Assembly: GCF_001641285.1 (NCBI RefSeq)
Contig: NZ_CP014841.1
Span: forward strand, 1,922,001-1,986,000
Reading direction: 5' to 3'
DNA from: Dyella thiooxydans
GTDB taxonomy: Bacteria > Pseudomonadota > Gammaproteobacteria > Xanthomonadales > Rhodanobacteraceae
Length of the DNA: 64,000 nucleotides
Made by a program: the position numbers and the translations under genes. Each line of letters begins with the position of its first letter. Position 1 is the first letter of the stretch. The notes beneath the pieces were generated by a model, which saw only the letters and a list, made by a program, of their open reading frames with translations, ran no database searches and was not told the origin of the DNA. Of the stretch, positions 27,744-35,730 are shown in pieces.

Positions 27744-28672
27744 GACTGCACCTCCGGCGCCGTGGTGATCTGCCGGAACACCTCGTCCAGGCGACCGCGC
27801 TCGAGCTGGATTTCGGACACCTCCAGGCCCTGTGCCCGCAGCAGTTGTTCCACCGGCTCGAGAATCCGCTCGCCCGGCCGCGGGAATGCGGTGATGCGCC
27901 CGTCGAGCGGGTCGACCTCGATCGCCGCCACCTGCGGCAGGCGACCGAGCATTTCCTGGGAGACGGCGCTGCCCGGCGCGCTGAAGGACACGGCCCCGTG
28001 GTACCGCGACCGGGCCTCCAGCTCCGCCGGCGTGGCATCGGCCAGCAGCCGGCCGCGCGCGATGATCACCACCCGGTTGCACAGCGCGTGCACCTCCTCC
28101 AGCAGGTGGGTGGACACCAGGATCGTGCGCTCGCGCGCCATCGCGTCGATCAACTGGCGCACGGCGTGCTTCTGGTTGGGGTCCAGGCCGTCGGTGGGCT
28201 CGTCCAGCATGAGTACCGGCGGATCGTGCAGGATCGCCTGGGCCAGCCCCACACGCCGGCGCAGGCCCTTGGACAGGGTGTCGATGCACTGGTCGAGCAC
28301 CTCTTCGAGCTGGAGTCGCCCCACCACCTCCTCGAAGCGGCGGCGGCCGACCACGCCCTTCAGCCCGCGCATGCGCGCGATGAACACCAGGAACTCGCGC
28401 ACCGTCAGTTCGCCGTAGCTGGGCGCACCTTCGGGCAGGTAGCCAAGCGCGCGCTTGGCGGCGATTGGATCGGCCTGCACGTCATGCCCGCACACCCGCG
28501 CGGTGCCCGAGGTCGGCGTGAGGAACCCGGAGATCATGCGCATCGCGGTGGTCTTGCCGGCGCCGTTCGGGCCGAGCAGGCCGAGTACCTGCCCGGGCTC
28601 GGCACGGATGCTCAGGGCGTCGACCGCGGTGAACCTGCCGTAGCGTCGGGTGAGCTGGTCGGTCTCGATCAT
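27740..28672 (-). CDS. ABC transporter ATP-binding protein (GldA-like)
   Basis: A 310-residue ATPase. Walker A is GPNGAGKTT (about 34-42), the signature loop LSKGLRRRVGLAQ (about 133-145), Walker B VLMLDEPTDGLDP (about 152-164) and the switch His in LVSTHLLEEV. A ~90-residue C-terminal domain of the DUF4162 kind follows. It heads the three-gene GldA-GldF-GldG-like operon. There is no obvious promoter, but a strong terminator (28798-28830) from the preceding gene shows that the operon is independently transcribed. Confidence 0.92.
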   Translation of the reverse strand: MIETDQLTRRYGRFTAVDALSIRAEPGQVLGLLGPNGAGKTTAMRMISGFLTPTSGTARVCGHDVQADPIAAKRALGYLPEGAPSYGELTVREFLVFIARMRGLKGVVGRRRFEEVVGRLQLEEVLDQCIDTLSKGLRRRVGLAQAILHDPPVLMLDEPTDGLDPNQKHAVRQLIDAMARERTILVSTHLLEEVHALCNRVVIIARGRLLADATPAELEARSRYHGAVSFSAPGSAVSQEMLGRLPQVAAIEVDPLDGRITAFPRPGERILEPVEQLLRAQGLEVSEIQLERGRLDEVFRQITTAPEVQS

Positions 28673-28797
28673 CGAAGGGCCAGGAAGCGAGCGGTTGCGC
28701 CCCGTGCCCCGGACAATCCGATGGCAGGTTCGCGTAGCGGATCAATGTAGCGCAAGCACGGCCGCGGACGAAAAGATCGCCGACGGCAACGCGGACA

Positions 28798-28830
28798 ACA
28801 AAAAACCCCGTCCGCGAACGGACGGGGTTT
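28798..28830 (-). terminator. Intrinsic terminator after the SRPBCC gene
   Basis: A perfect 12-bp stem (28803-28814 and 28819-28830) capped by a TTCG tetraloop on the minus strand is followed by six T residues. It lies 21 bases past the stop of the SRPBCC gene and insulates the ABC operon. Confidence 0.92.
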
Positions 28831-28851
28831 CTCTGACCGGCAACGCGCGGA

Positions 28852-30249
28852 TCAGTTCGACGCGGCGCTGGACGAGTCCGCCGGCGCGGCGGCGGTCGAC
28901 GACGAGGCCGGGGCGGCGGCGCTGCCCGAGGCGGCCGGCGCGTCGAGGCTCGGCGGCTGCATGCCGGCTTCCTGCTCCGGGGTCTGCTCCGGCGCGTCGC
29001 TCAGCGGCAGGTACACGTCGTAACGCGCGTACTGCGTGATGTTGTTGTCGGTGTCGATCTTCTCCGGACGGGCCAGGATGTCGTAGAAGCGGTTCACCAC
29101 GGTGTCGTACTTGTAGCCGTGGGTCTGCGCGTACGCTTCCAGCTCGTCGCGGGTCTGCGGCACGCCGGCGTAGGTGCCGTTCCACTCGCCCTTCAGCGCC
29201 GGGCCACCGGCCAGCATGGTGGCGCGGACGTCCTGGTCGATGATCAGGCGACCGTACTTGTCGTTGCTGCCCGGGGTGTTGGCGGCCACGTCGGCCGGCG
29301 CGGCGGCGGACGAGGACGAGGCCGGGGCGGCCGCACTGCCGGCGGCGGCCGGAGCGGCGTTCGGCAGCTGCGGCTGGGCCGCAGCGGTCAGGTCGTGGCT
29401 CTGGCCGGCCACGGTGATCGTGGTCGTGTCGATCGGCAGCGCGATATCGAAGGTGAAGGTCTGGTCACCGTAGTTGCTGACCACGAGGATGCGCGGACCG
29501 GTGACGTTGACACCCAGCTTCTTGGCGGTGTCGGTGAGCAGCTTGACCGCGTCGTTGGTGGTCTCGTTCAGCGCATCCAGGCCGCCCTTGCGATCGATCT
29601 GGGTCGACACCATCAGCACCGGGGTCGGCTTGGTCTGCACGATGTAGGGAATGAGGTCGGAGTAGTCGACGTTCTTCACCGAGGCCATCATGTTCTGCAG
29701 CCCGCTCAGGCTGTACTCGATGAACGCGTCGGGCGCACCGTGGATGTACAGGTTGGAGTAGCGGTCGATCAGGTTCCAGCCGTACTGCACGTCGTAGGCC
29801 CAGTTCACGCGGGTCAGCTTGTGCGTGCGGCCTTCGCGCGACATGTCGAGGGTGAAGTGCTTGTCGGCACCGCGCCAGTCGTTGTCCAGGTTCCAGACGA
29901 TCTTGGCGTTGTTCACCGCGGCGTTGATGTTCGCGAAGCCCGGCTCCGCGCTGGCCACGGTCAGCTTGCCGTCGCCGGCCTTCTTCGGATCGCCGGTCCA
30001 GTCGATCTCGGCGCCCGGGCCGTAGGCCTTGCCGGCGAACTGGTACTTGATGCTCGGATCGCTGCCGTTCAACTCGGCGTAGTCCGGGAAACGACGGAAA
30101 TTGTTCAGCACGTCATAGACCTGACGAATGTCCTTGCCGATGACCAGCGACCTCTCCACATGGCCGCTGCCAGGCATCGCAATGCCCACCACCACGGCCA
30201 GTACGGCCACGATGACCAGGGCCATAAGTAATTCAAGAACACGCATCAT
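28852..30249 (-). CDS. SRPBCC/polyketide cyclase-like protein with Ala/Ser linkers
   Basis: A 465-residue protein. One N-terminal membrane helix (about 4-26) is followed by a START/SRPBCC-like domain (about 30-180, RSLVIGKDIRQVYDVLNNFRRFPDY), then a second region with a GyrI/effector-like look (about 190-280). An Ala/Ser/Pro-rich linker (about 290-325), another ~90-residue domain and a second low-complexity tail follow. The linker and tail share the phrase GSAAAPASSS(S/T)AAAPAD, so one is probably a copy of the other. Function is unknown; it is probably anchored with the bulk in the periplasm. A strong terminator closes the gene. Confidence 0.7.
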   Translation of the reverse strand: MMRVLELLMALVIVAVLAVVVGIAMPGSGHVERSLVIGKDIRQVYDVLNNFRRFPDYAELNGSDPSIKYQFAGKAYGPGAEIDWTGDPKKAGDGKLTVASAEPGFANINAAVNNAKIVWNLDNDWRGADKHFTLDMSREGRTHKLTRVNWAYDVQYGWNLIDRYSNLYIHGAPDAFIEYSLSGLQNMMASVKNVDYSDLIPYIVQTKPTPVLMVSTQIDRKGGLDALNETTNDAVKLLTDTAKKLGVNVTGPRILVVSNYGDQTFTFDIALPIDTTTITVAGQSHDLTAAAQPQLPNAAPAAAGSAAAPASSSSAAAPADVAANTPGSNDKYGRLIIDQDVRATMLAGGPALKGEWNGTYAGVPQTRDELEAYAQTHGYKYDTVVNRFYDILARPEKIDTDNNITQYARYDVYLPLSDAPEQTPEQEAGMQPPSLDAPAASGSAAAPASSSTAAAPADSSSAASN

Positions 30250-30502
30250 TCCAGGGTTCTCCGAGCGTCTCTACGCAGCACTTGAAAGCATTGCCGTCTC
30301 CGCCAAGAAGACTTCCCGGGAAACCGGCCGTGGGGGGGAGGCATATGCCGAAGCGACGGATGTTACTTGCTCGCGCGGAGGAACGCCATCCGCACCCGCA
30401 ACACTCGTTCCATGGCCGAAAATGAGGCGCAGCGGGCCTCCGCGGCCCATGCCCGGACCGCCAACATGCGTCGCCGAATGGACGGCCGGACGCCCGAACC
30501 GC

Positions 30503-31144
30503 TCAGACGATGCCCAGCTCCAGCGCCTTCAACACCGCCCGGGTGCGGTCGCGCACGCCCAGCTTGGAAAGGATGTTGGACACGTGGTTCTTCACCGTGC
30601 CCTCGGCCACCTTCAGCGAGTTGGCGATCTCCTTGTTGGAGTAGCCGCCGGAGAGCAGGCGGAGGATCTCGGTCTCGCGCTCGGTCAGCGGGTCCGGCTG
30701 CTCCAGGCTGGTGAACTGGTTCTGGATCCGACCGACCCCCGCCAGCAGGCGCTGGGTCACCATCGGCGCCACCAGCGAACCGCCGGCGGCCACCGTCCGT
30801 ACGGCCTCGACCAGCTGCTCCAGCGACACGTCCTTGAGCAGGTAGCCGCGCGCACCGGCCTTCAGGCCCTGCAGCACCAGCTGGTCGTCGTCGAAGGTGG
30901 TCAGGATGATGGTCGGCGGCAGTTCATTGCGCGCCGACAGTGCCTGCAGCACCTCCAGCCCGCTCATGTTGGGCATGCGCAGGTCCAGCAGCACCACGTC
31001 CGGCTTGATCCGGGGAATCTCCAGCACCGCCTGGGCACCGTCGGCGCACTCGGCCACCACGCGGATGTCCTCGGCCAGGTCCAGCAGCGAGCGCACGCCC
31101 TGGCGCACCAGGTTCTGGTCGTCAACGAGACAGACGGAAATCAT
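30503..31144 (-). CDS. NarL/LuxR-type response regulator (DesR-like)
   Basis: A 213-residue response regulator. The receiver domain (about 1-120) has the acidic pair VDDQ (8-10), the phosphorylation Asp in VVLLDLRMPNMSG (about 53), Thr in ILTTFDDD and Lys in YLLKDVS. The C-terminal LuxR helix-turn-helix (about 150-210) has LTERETEILRLLSGGYSNKEIA and VKNHVSNILSKLGVRDRTRAV. It lies 123 bases downstream of a HisKA_3 kinase, its obvious partner. The N-terminal logic resembles DesR of membrane-fluidity systems, but the target is not shown. Confidence 0.92.
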   Translation of the reverse strand: MISVCLVDDQNLVRQGVRSLLDLAEDIRVVAECADGAQAVLEIPRIKPDVVLLDLRMPNMSGLEVLQALSARNELPPTIILTTFDDDQLVLQGLKAGARGYLLKDVSLEQLVEAVRTVAAGGSLVAPMVTQRLLAGVGRIQNQFTSLEQPDPLTERETEILRLLSGGYSNKEIANSLKVAEGTVKNHVSNILSKLGVRDRTRAVLKALELGIV

Positions 31145-31267
31145 TGCGGATCCTCAACGCGTGGATGACGATGCCGGACCGCTCCCGCGGATCGGCGCTG
31201 CTGGCGTACCACGGCCCCTGGCCGGAAGCATTCTGGCACGGCACTGCGGGACAAAGGCACGACCGGC

Positions 31268-32512
31268 TCACGGCAGGCTCAGGGCCGGTGGTTCGAAGCG
31301 GCTGGGCGCATGGGCGATGGCGCTGGCCTCGCCCAGCGGCAGGCGCACGGTCAGCGAAAAACCCTGCATCGGGGTCGTGTCCACCATCACGCTGCCACCG
31401 AACTCAGCCAGGCGCTCGCGCATGCCGCTCATGCCGTTGCCGGGGGAGTAGTTGCTGGCGCCCCGACCATCGTCGCGGGCGTGCAGGCCGAGCATGCCGT
31501 CCTCGGCGTAGGCGAAGTGCAGCCAGAGGTTGCGTGCCCCGGCGTGACGCGCGGTGTTGGTGATGATTTCCTGCGCACAGCGCAGCAGCACCTGCGCGCG
31601 GCGCGGATCCTCCACACTGAAACGCGGCGGCGTCTGCACGTGCACGGCCAGTCCCGGCACGCCTTCGATCAGGCTGCGCAGGGCCTGGGTCAGGTCGACC
31701 GCATCGTCCTGGCGCAACTCGCTGACCGCCTCGCGCACGTCCGAGAGCAGATGTTTGGCCGTGGCCTGGGCCTTGCGCACGTGCTCCCCGGCCTTGGCGT
31801 CGGCCAGATGGCTGGCGACCTCGAGGTTGAGGCTGAGGGCGGTGAGATGGTGGCCGATCAGGTCGTGCAGTTCGCGGGCGATGCGCATGCGCTCGGCGAT
31901 GCGGGTGGACTCGGCCAGCAGCGCCCGGGTCGCGCGCAGTTCGGAATTGAGCCGGCGCTGTACCTCACGCTCCTCGGCCTGCTGGGTCGCCACGGTCGAA
32001 GTGATGAACACCAGCGCGGACAGGCCCAGGTACATGCAGACCTGCATGATCGCCATGCCGACCGTCCAGCCCTGGTAGCTCGCGATCACCGGGATCAGCA
32101 GCAGGTTCTGCCCCAGCATCCAGACCAGACCGGCGACCACCGGCAGGTGCCATGGCAGAAGTACGGCGATCACCAGCATCAGCATCGCCGACAATCCGCT
32201 CTGGCTGAACCAACCCACCGCCACCGCGGCCAGCGTGATCAGGGTGACCAGCAACAGCTTGGTCGCGGACTGACGGGTGCGTCCCGGCTCGAGCTGGCTG
32301 GGCCGGGTGAGCAGGACGTAGGCGACCCCGTAGACCAGGTAGGAAACGACCCATCCCGACAGCTTCGGGTTGCTCCACCACCACACGTTGGCCTGCCCCA
32401 GTCCCCAGTTGCCCGGCCACAGCGGCAGGCTGACACACAGGTACGTGAACAGCCCCGTGTAACGGAGCACGCGTATATGGTTGAACTGGAACCAGGGCAT
32501 GCCCCGCATCAT
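31268..32512 (-). CDS. DesK-like sensor histidine kinase
   Basis: A ~414-residue membrane histidine kinase. Five or so hydrophobic helices fill about residues 15-180. A short coiled segment (about 185-215) leads to the HisKA_3 dimerisation helix with the phospho-His in ARELHDLIGHHLTALSLNLE, and the ATPase domain has the N box (EIITNTARHAGA) and G boxes (ARDDGRGAS, GNGMSGMRERL). The arrangement is that of DesK-type kinases, which sense membrane state. The start is uncertain: ATGs at 32512, 32509 and 32500 are clustered. The response regulator gene follows. Confidence 0.9.
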   Translation of the reverse strand: MMRGMPWFQFNHIRVLRYTGLFTYLCVSLPLWPGNWGLGQANVWWWSNPKLSGWVVSYLVYGVAYVLLTRPSQLEPGRTRQSATKLLLVTLITLAAVAVGWFSQSGLSAMLMLVIAVLLPWHLPVVAGLVWMLGQNLLLIPVIASYQGWTVGMAIMQVCMYLGLSALVFITSTVATQQAEEREVQRRLNSELRATRALLAESTRIAERMRIARELHDLIGHHLTALSLNLEVASHLADAKAGEHVRKAQATAKHLLSDVREAVSELRQDDAVDLTQALRSLIEGVPGLAVHVQTPPRFSVEDPRRAQVLLRCAQEIITNTARHAGARNLWLHFAYAEDGMLGLHARDDGRGASNYSPGNGMSGMRERLAEFGGSVMVDTTPMQGFSLTVRLPLGEASAIAHAPSRFEPPALSLP

Positions 32513-32681
32513 AGGCCGCGCCCGGCCCACTGCAATGCGCGGGAAGTCATGCCGTCGCCGCATTTACAACCGCTTTACATTGATGCGGCGGGCGTGTGGG
32601 GGGCTGCGCCCCGTGTCATAATGCGCCGCCCTGCCCGCCGACCGGCGCGGCAATCGATTCGACACCCAAGCGGAGCAACGA

Positions 32682-33272
32682 ATGGCCCTTGCCATCCGCG
32701 ACGTGCGCGAGCACGACCTGGATGCCGTGCTGGCACTGAACAACACCGCCGGCCGCTCCATCCTCGCCATCGACGCGACGCAACTGCGCTACTTCTACGA
32801 CCACGCGGACTACTTCCGCGTCGCCGAGATCGACGGCCAGATCGCCGGCTTCCTGATCGCCATGCGCGAGGGCGGCGCCTACGGCAGCCCGAACTATCGC
32901 TGGTTCTCCGGACGCTACCCGCAGTTCGTCTACATCGACCGCATCGTCATCGCCAACGCCTTCCGCCGCCACGGCCTGGGACGCATCTTCTACTGCGACG
33001 TCATCAGCTATGCCGAGGTGCGGGTGCCGCTGCTGGCCTGCGAGGTGTTCCTGGAGCCGCGCGACGACGTGGTGGTGCTGTTCCATGGCACCTACGGCTT
33101 CCAGGAAGTCGGCCAGCAGCGCATGGGCGAGGACGGTCCGCAGGTGAGCCTGCTGGCCCGCGAGCTGCCCAGCTTCGGCTACGTGCGCGACACCTACCTG
33201 GAACACGGCGGGCTGCCGGACGTTCCCTGGCTGGCCGAACGCCTGGCCCGCCCCTCTCAATCACCTGCATGA
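32682..33272 (+). CDS. GNAT acetyltransferase
   Basis: A 196-residue GNAT-fold acetyltransferase. The N-terminal strand-helix MALAIRDVREHDLDAVLALNN, the acceptor/beta region VYIDRIVIANAFRRHGLGRIFYCDV with the acetyl-CoA loop RRHGLG (about 94-100), and the C-terminal GTYGFQEVGQQRM are typical. The substrate is unknown. It overlaps minC by 4 bp (ATGA), so it is the first gene of the min operon here; the same neighbour is worth checking in relatives. Confidence 0.88.
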   Translation: MALAIRDVREHDLDAVLALNNTAGRSILAIDATQLRYFYDHADYFRVAEIDGQIAGFLIAMREGGAYGSPNYRWFSGRYPQFVYIDRIVIANAFRRHGLGRIFYCDVISYAEVRVPLLACEVFLEPRDDVVVLFHGTYGFQEVGQQRMGEDGPQVSLLARELPSFGYVRDTYLEHGGLPDVPWLAERLARPSQSPA

Positions 33273-34036
33273 ACGCCAAGATGGAAACCTCCGACGCCTG
33301 CGACCTGCGCTTCGGCCAGGTCGGCATCGCCTGCGTGCGCGTGCGCCGACCCGACGCCGCGGCGCTGTGCGACGAACTGGAGCGCCGCGTGCGCTCCGCG
33401 CCGCAACTGTTCTCCCGCGCTGCGGTAGTGCTCGACCTCAGTCACCTGCTGGACCTTCCCGACGACGGCACGGTCGATGCCCTGCTCGAAGCCGTGCGCA
33501 GTGCCGGCATGCTGCCGGTCGGCCTGGCCTACGGCACCAGCGAGACCGAGGCACTGGCGACCCGCATGGGCTTGCCGCTGATCGCCAAGTTCCGCGCCGC
33601 CTACGAGCCGGAACACGGCAACGTGGCGCCGCCGGCCACCGCCGAACCGTCCCGCCCGGCGCCCGCGGCCAGCGCGCCCGCCCAGGTCGCACCGGCGGCA
33701 CCTCCGGGGCTGGGCGCGCAGCACCACGAAGGCGCCGTCCGCTCGGGCCAGCAGGTCTACGCCCGCGACCGCGACCTGATCGTCACCGGCGCCATCGCCA
33801 ACGGCGCCGAGGTGATCGCCGACGGCAACATCCACATCTACGGCGGTCTGCGCGGTCGCGCCATGGCCGGCGCCCAGGGCGACGAGAAGGCGCGCATCTA
33901 CGTGTCCGATTTCCGCGCCGAACTGGTGGCGATCGCCGGCCATTACCGCGTGTTTGAACAGATCCCCAAGGATCTGGAGGGCCAGTCTGTGCAATGCTGG
34001 CTCGATGGTGAAAAATTGATGATCGCGCGGCTCTGA
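33269..34036 (+). CDS. minC: Septum site-determining protein MinC
   Basis: A 255-residue cell-division inhibitor that blocks FtsZ polymerisation at the poles. The N-terminal FtsZ-binding domain (about 1-110) is joined by an Ala/Pro linker (about 115-145, PATAEPSRPAPAASAPAQ) to the beta-helical C-domain (about 150-250), which binds MinD. The C-domain carries the characteristic SGQQVYARDRDLIVTGAIANGAEVIADG and IHIYGGLRGRAMAG. ATG at 33269 overlaps the GNAT stop. The order minC-minD-minE is standard. Confidence 0.95.
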   Translation: MNAKMETSDACDLRFGQVGIACVRVRRPDAAALCDELERRVRSAPQLFSRAAVVLDLSHLLDLPDDGTVDALLEAVRSAGMLPVGLAYGTSETEALATRMGLPLIAKFRAAYEPEHGNVAPPATAEPSRPAPAASAPAQVAPAAPPGLGAQHHEGAVRSGQQVYARDRDLIVTGAIANGAEVIADGNIHIYGGLRGRAMAGAQGDEKARIYVSDFRAELVAIAGHYRVFEQIPKDLEGQSVQCWLDGEKLMIARL

Positions 34037-34088
34037 ATCGGGCACGGCGATCCACTACAACAAGAATGAATTCCCGGGAGATGAACCC

Positions 34089-34904
34089 TTGACTGCTCAG
34101 ATCATCGTTGTCACGTCCGGCAAAGGCGGCGTCGGCAAGACCACCACCAGCGCCTCGCTGGCTACCGGCCTGGCCATGGCCGGCAAGAAAGTCGCGGTGA
34201 TCGACTTCGACGTCGGCCTGCGCAACCTCGACCTGATCATGGGCTGCGAGCGCCGCGTGGTGTACGACTTCGTCAACGTGGTGCACGGCGAGGCGACGCT
34301 GAAGCAGGCGCTGATCAAGGACAAGCGCCACGACAACCTGTTCGTGCTGGCCGCCAGCCAGACCCGCGACAAGGACGCGCTGACCCAGGAAGGCGTGGAG
34401 AAGGTGCTCGAAGGCCTGTCCGAGGACGGCTTCGACTACGTGGTGTGCGACTCCCCGGCCGGTATCGAGAAGGGCGCGCACCTGGCGATGTACTTCGCCG
34501 ACCAGGCGGTGGTGGTGGTCAATCCCGAGGTGTCCTCGGTGCGCGACTCGGATCGCATCCTCGGCCTGCTGGCGAGCAAGACCCGCCGCGCCGAGCGCGG
34601 CGACGGCGCGATCACCCAGCACCTGCTGCTGACCCGCTACAACCCGACCCGCGTGGCCGCGCAGGAAATGCTCAGCGTGAAGGACGTCGAGGAAATCCTC
34701 GGCATCAGCGTGATCGGCGTGATCCCCGAGTCGGAGAACGTGCTGGCCGCGTCCAACGCCGGCGTGCCGGTGATCCTCGACGACAACTCGATCGCCGGCC
34801 AGGCCTACGGCGACACCGTGGCGCGCATCCTCGGCGAGGAACGGCCGCTGCGCTTCACCGAAGTGACCAAGAAGGGCTTCTTCCAGCGCGTGTTCGGGAG
34901 CTGA
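34089..34904 (+). CDS. minD: Septum site-determining ATPase MinD
   Basis: A 271-residue deviant-Walker ATPase that recruits MinC to the membrane and oscillates with MinE. The deviant P-loop is [12 protein letters not shown] (about 9-20), with [10 protein letters not shown] and [13 protein letters not shown] as switch regions. The C-terminal amphipathic membrane-targeting helix is [11 protein letters not shown]. The start codon is TTG at 34089, with GGGAG eight bases upstream; an ATG at 34081 is in another frame and would stop after three codons. The use of TTG is unusual for such a highly expressed core gene. Confidence 0.95.
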   Translation: MTAQIIVVTSGKGGVGKTTTSASLATGLAMAGKKVAVIDFDVGLRNLDLIMGCERRVVYDFVNVVHGEATLKQALIKDKRHDNLFVLAASQTRDKDALTQEGVEKVLEGLSEDGFDYVVCDSPAGIEKGAHLAMYFADQAVVVVNPEVSSVRDSDRILGLLASKTRRAERGDGAITQHLLLTRYNPTRVAAQEMLSVKDVEEILGISVIGVIPESENVLAASNAGVPVILDDNSIAGQAYGDTVARILGEERPLRFTEVTKKGFFQRVFGS

Positions 34905-34909
34905 TCGGC

Positions 34910-35179
34910 ATGGGTATCCTCGATTTCCTCAAGCGCAAGCCCGAAGCCAGCGCCAGCGTCGCCAAGGAGCGCCTGCGCATCATCGTCGCCCAGGAGCGTT
35001 CCACCCGGGGCGCGCCGGATTACCTGCCGATGATGCGCAACGAGCTGCTCGAGGTGATCAAGAAGTACGTGCAGGTCGACATCGAGGCGATCTCGATCAA
35101 CCTCGAGCACGACAGCGGCCACGAAGTGCTCGAGCTGTCCGTGGCCCTGCCCGACGGCAAGCCCGGCCCCGCGGCCTGA
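34910..35179 (+). CDS. minE: Cell division topological specificity factor MinE
   Basis: An 89-residue MinE. The N-terminal membrane helix ([20 protein letters not shown]) and MinD-contact region ([20 protein letters not shown]) precede the topological-specificity beta domain ([20 protein letters not shown]). It stimulates MinD ATPase and so drives pole-to-pole oscillation. It starts five bases after the minD stop. A 7-bp GC hairpin (35190-35208) without a T-run lies between it and the next gene. Confidence 0.96.
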   Translation: MGILDFLKRKPEASASVAKERLRIIVAQERSTRGAPDYLPMMRNELLEVIKKYVQVDIEAISINLEHDSGHEVLELSVALPDGKPGPAA

Positions 35180-35219
35180 TCCGACCCGTCGCCCGGTCCT
35201 GCCGGGCGCGTTACTCCCG

Positions 35220-35717
35220 ATGCATCCCGAACATCCCGCTCCCGACCCCGGCAGCGTGCTGCGCCTGGCCGACATCGGCGAGGACGCTCCGCGCTCGCTG
35301 CTCGCCCGTTTCGGCCTCATGCTCGCGCCGGTCGCCGACGGCGAGCCGATCCCCGGCAGCTTCTGGGGCGACGAGGAGGCCGGCATCATCGGCACCACCG
35401 TCTACGCCCGTGGAGACACGCCGGTGCACTCGCTGCTGCACGAGGCCGGCCACCTGATCGTGCTGCCGGCCGAGCGGCGCGCCGGGGTGCATACCGACGC
35501 CACCGATTCGGTCGAGGAAGAGGACGCCACCTGCTACCTGCAGATCGTGCTCGCCGACGCCCTGCCCGGCGTCGGGCGCGACCGGCTGATGGCCGACATG
35601 GATGCCTGGGGCTATACCTTCCGCCTCGGCTCGTCGCGCGCGTGGTTCGAGCGTGACGCCGAGAACGCGCGCCGCTTCCTGCTCGATCGCGGCCTGCCGG
35701 TCGACCTGCGCGGCTGA
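35220..35717 (+). CDS. Conserved hypothetical protein with HExxH motif
   Basis: A 165-residue cytoplasmic protein of unknown function, 40 bases after minE. It contains HEAGHLIVLP (about 74-83), an HExxH zinc-binding motif of zincin metallopeptidases, within the segment DTPVHSLLHEAGHLIVLPAE. An acidic stretch (DSVEEEDATCYLQ) about 20 residues later could give a third ligand (Glu). No signal peptide or membrane segment is seen. It is shorter than most peptidases of this kind, so catalysis is only a possibility. Its position after minE suggests co-transcription. Confidence 0.7.
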   Translation: MHPEHPAPDPGSVLRLADIGEDAPRSLLARFGLMLAPVADGEPIPGSFWGDEEAGIIGTTVYARGDTPVHSLLHEAGHLIVLPAERRAGVHTDATDSVEEEDATCYLQIVLADALPGVGRDRLMADMDAWGYTFRLGSSRAWFERDAENARRFLLDRGLPVDLRG

Positions 35718-35730
35718 GCCCGGCGCCGCC

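Noticed and set aside
34081-34092. Three-codon open frame (ATG AAC CCT TGA) overlapping the minD start
   Set aside because: The GGGAG sequence touches this ATG with no spacing but sits at a normal 8 bases from the minD TTG, so the site serves minD.
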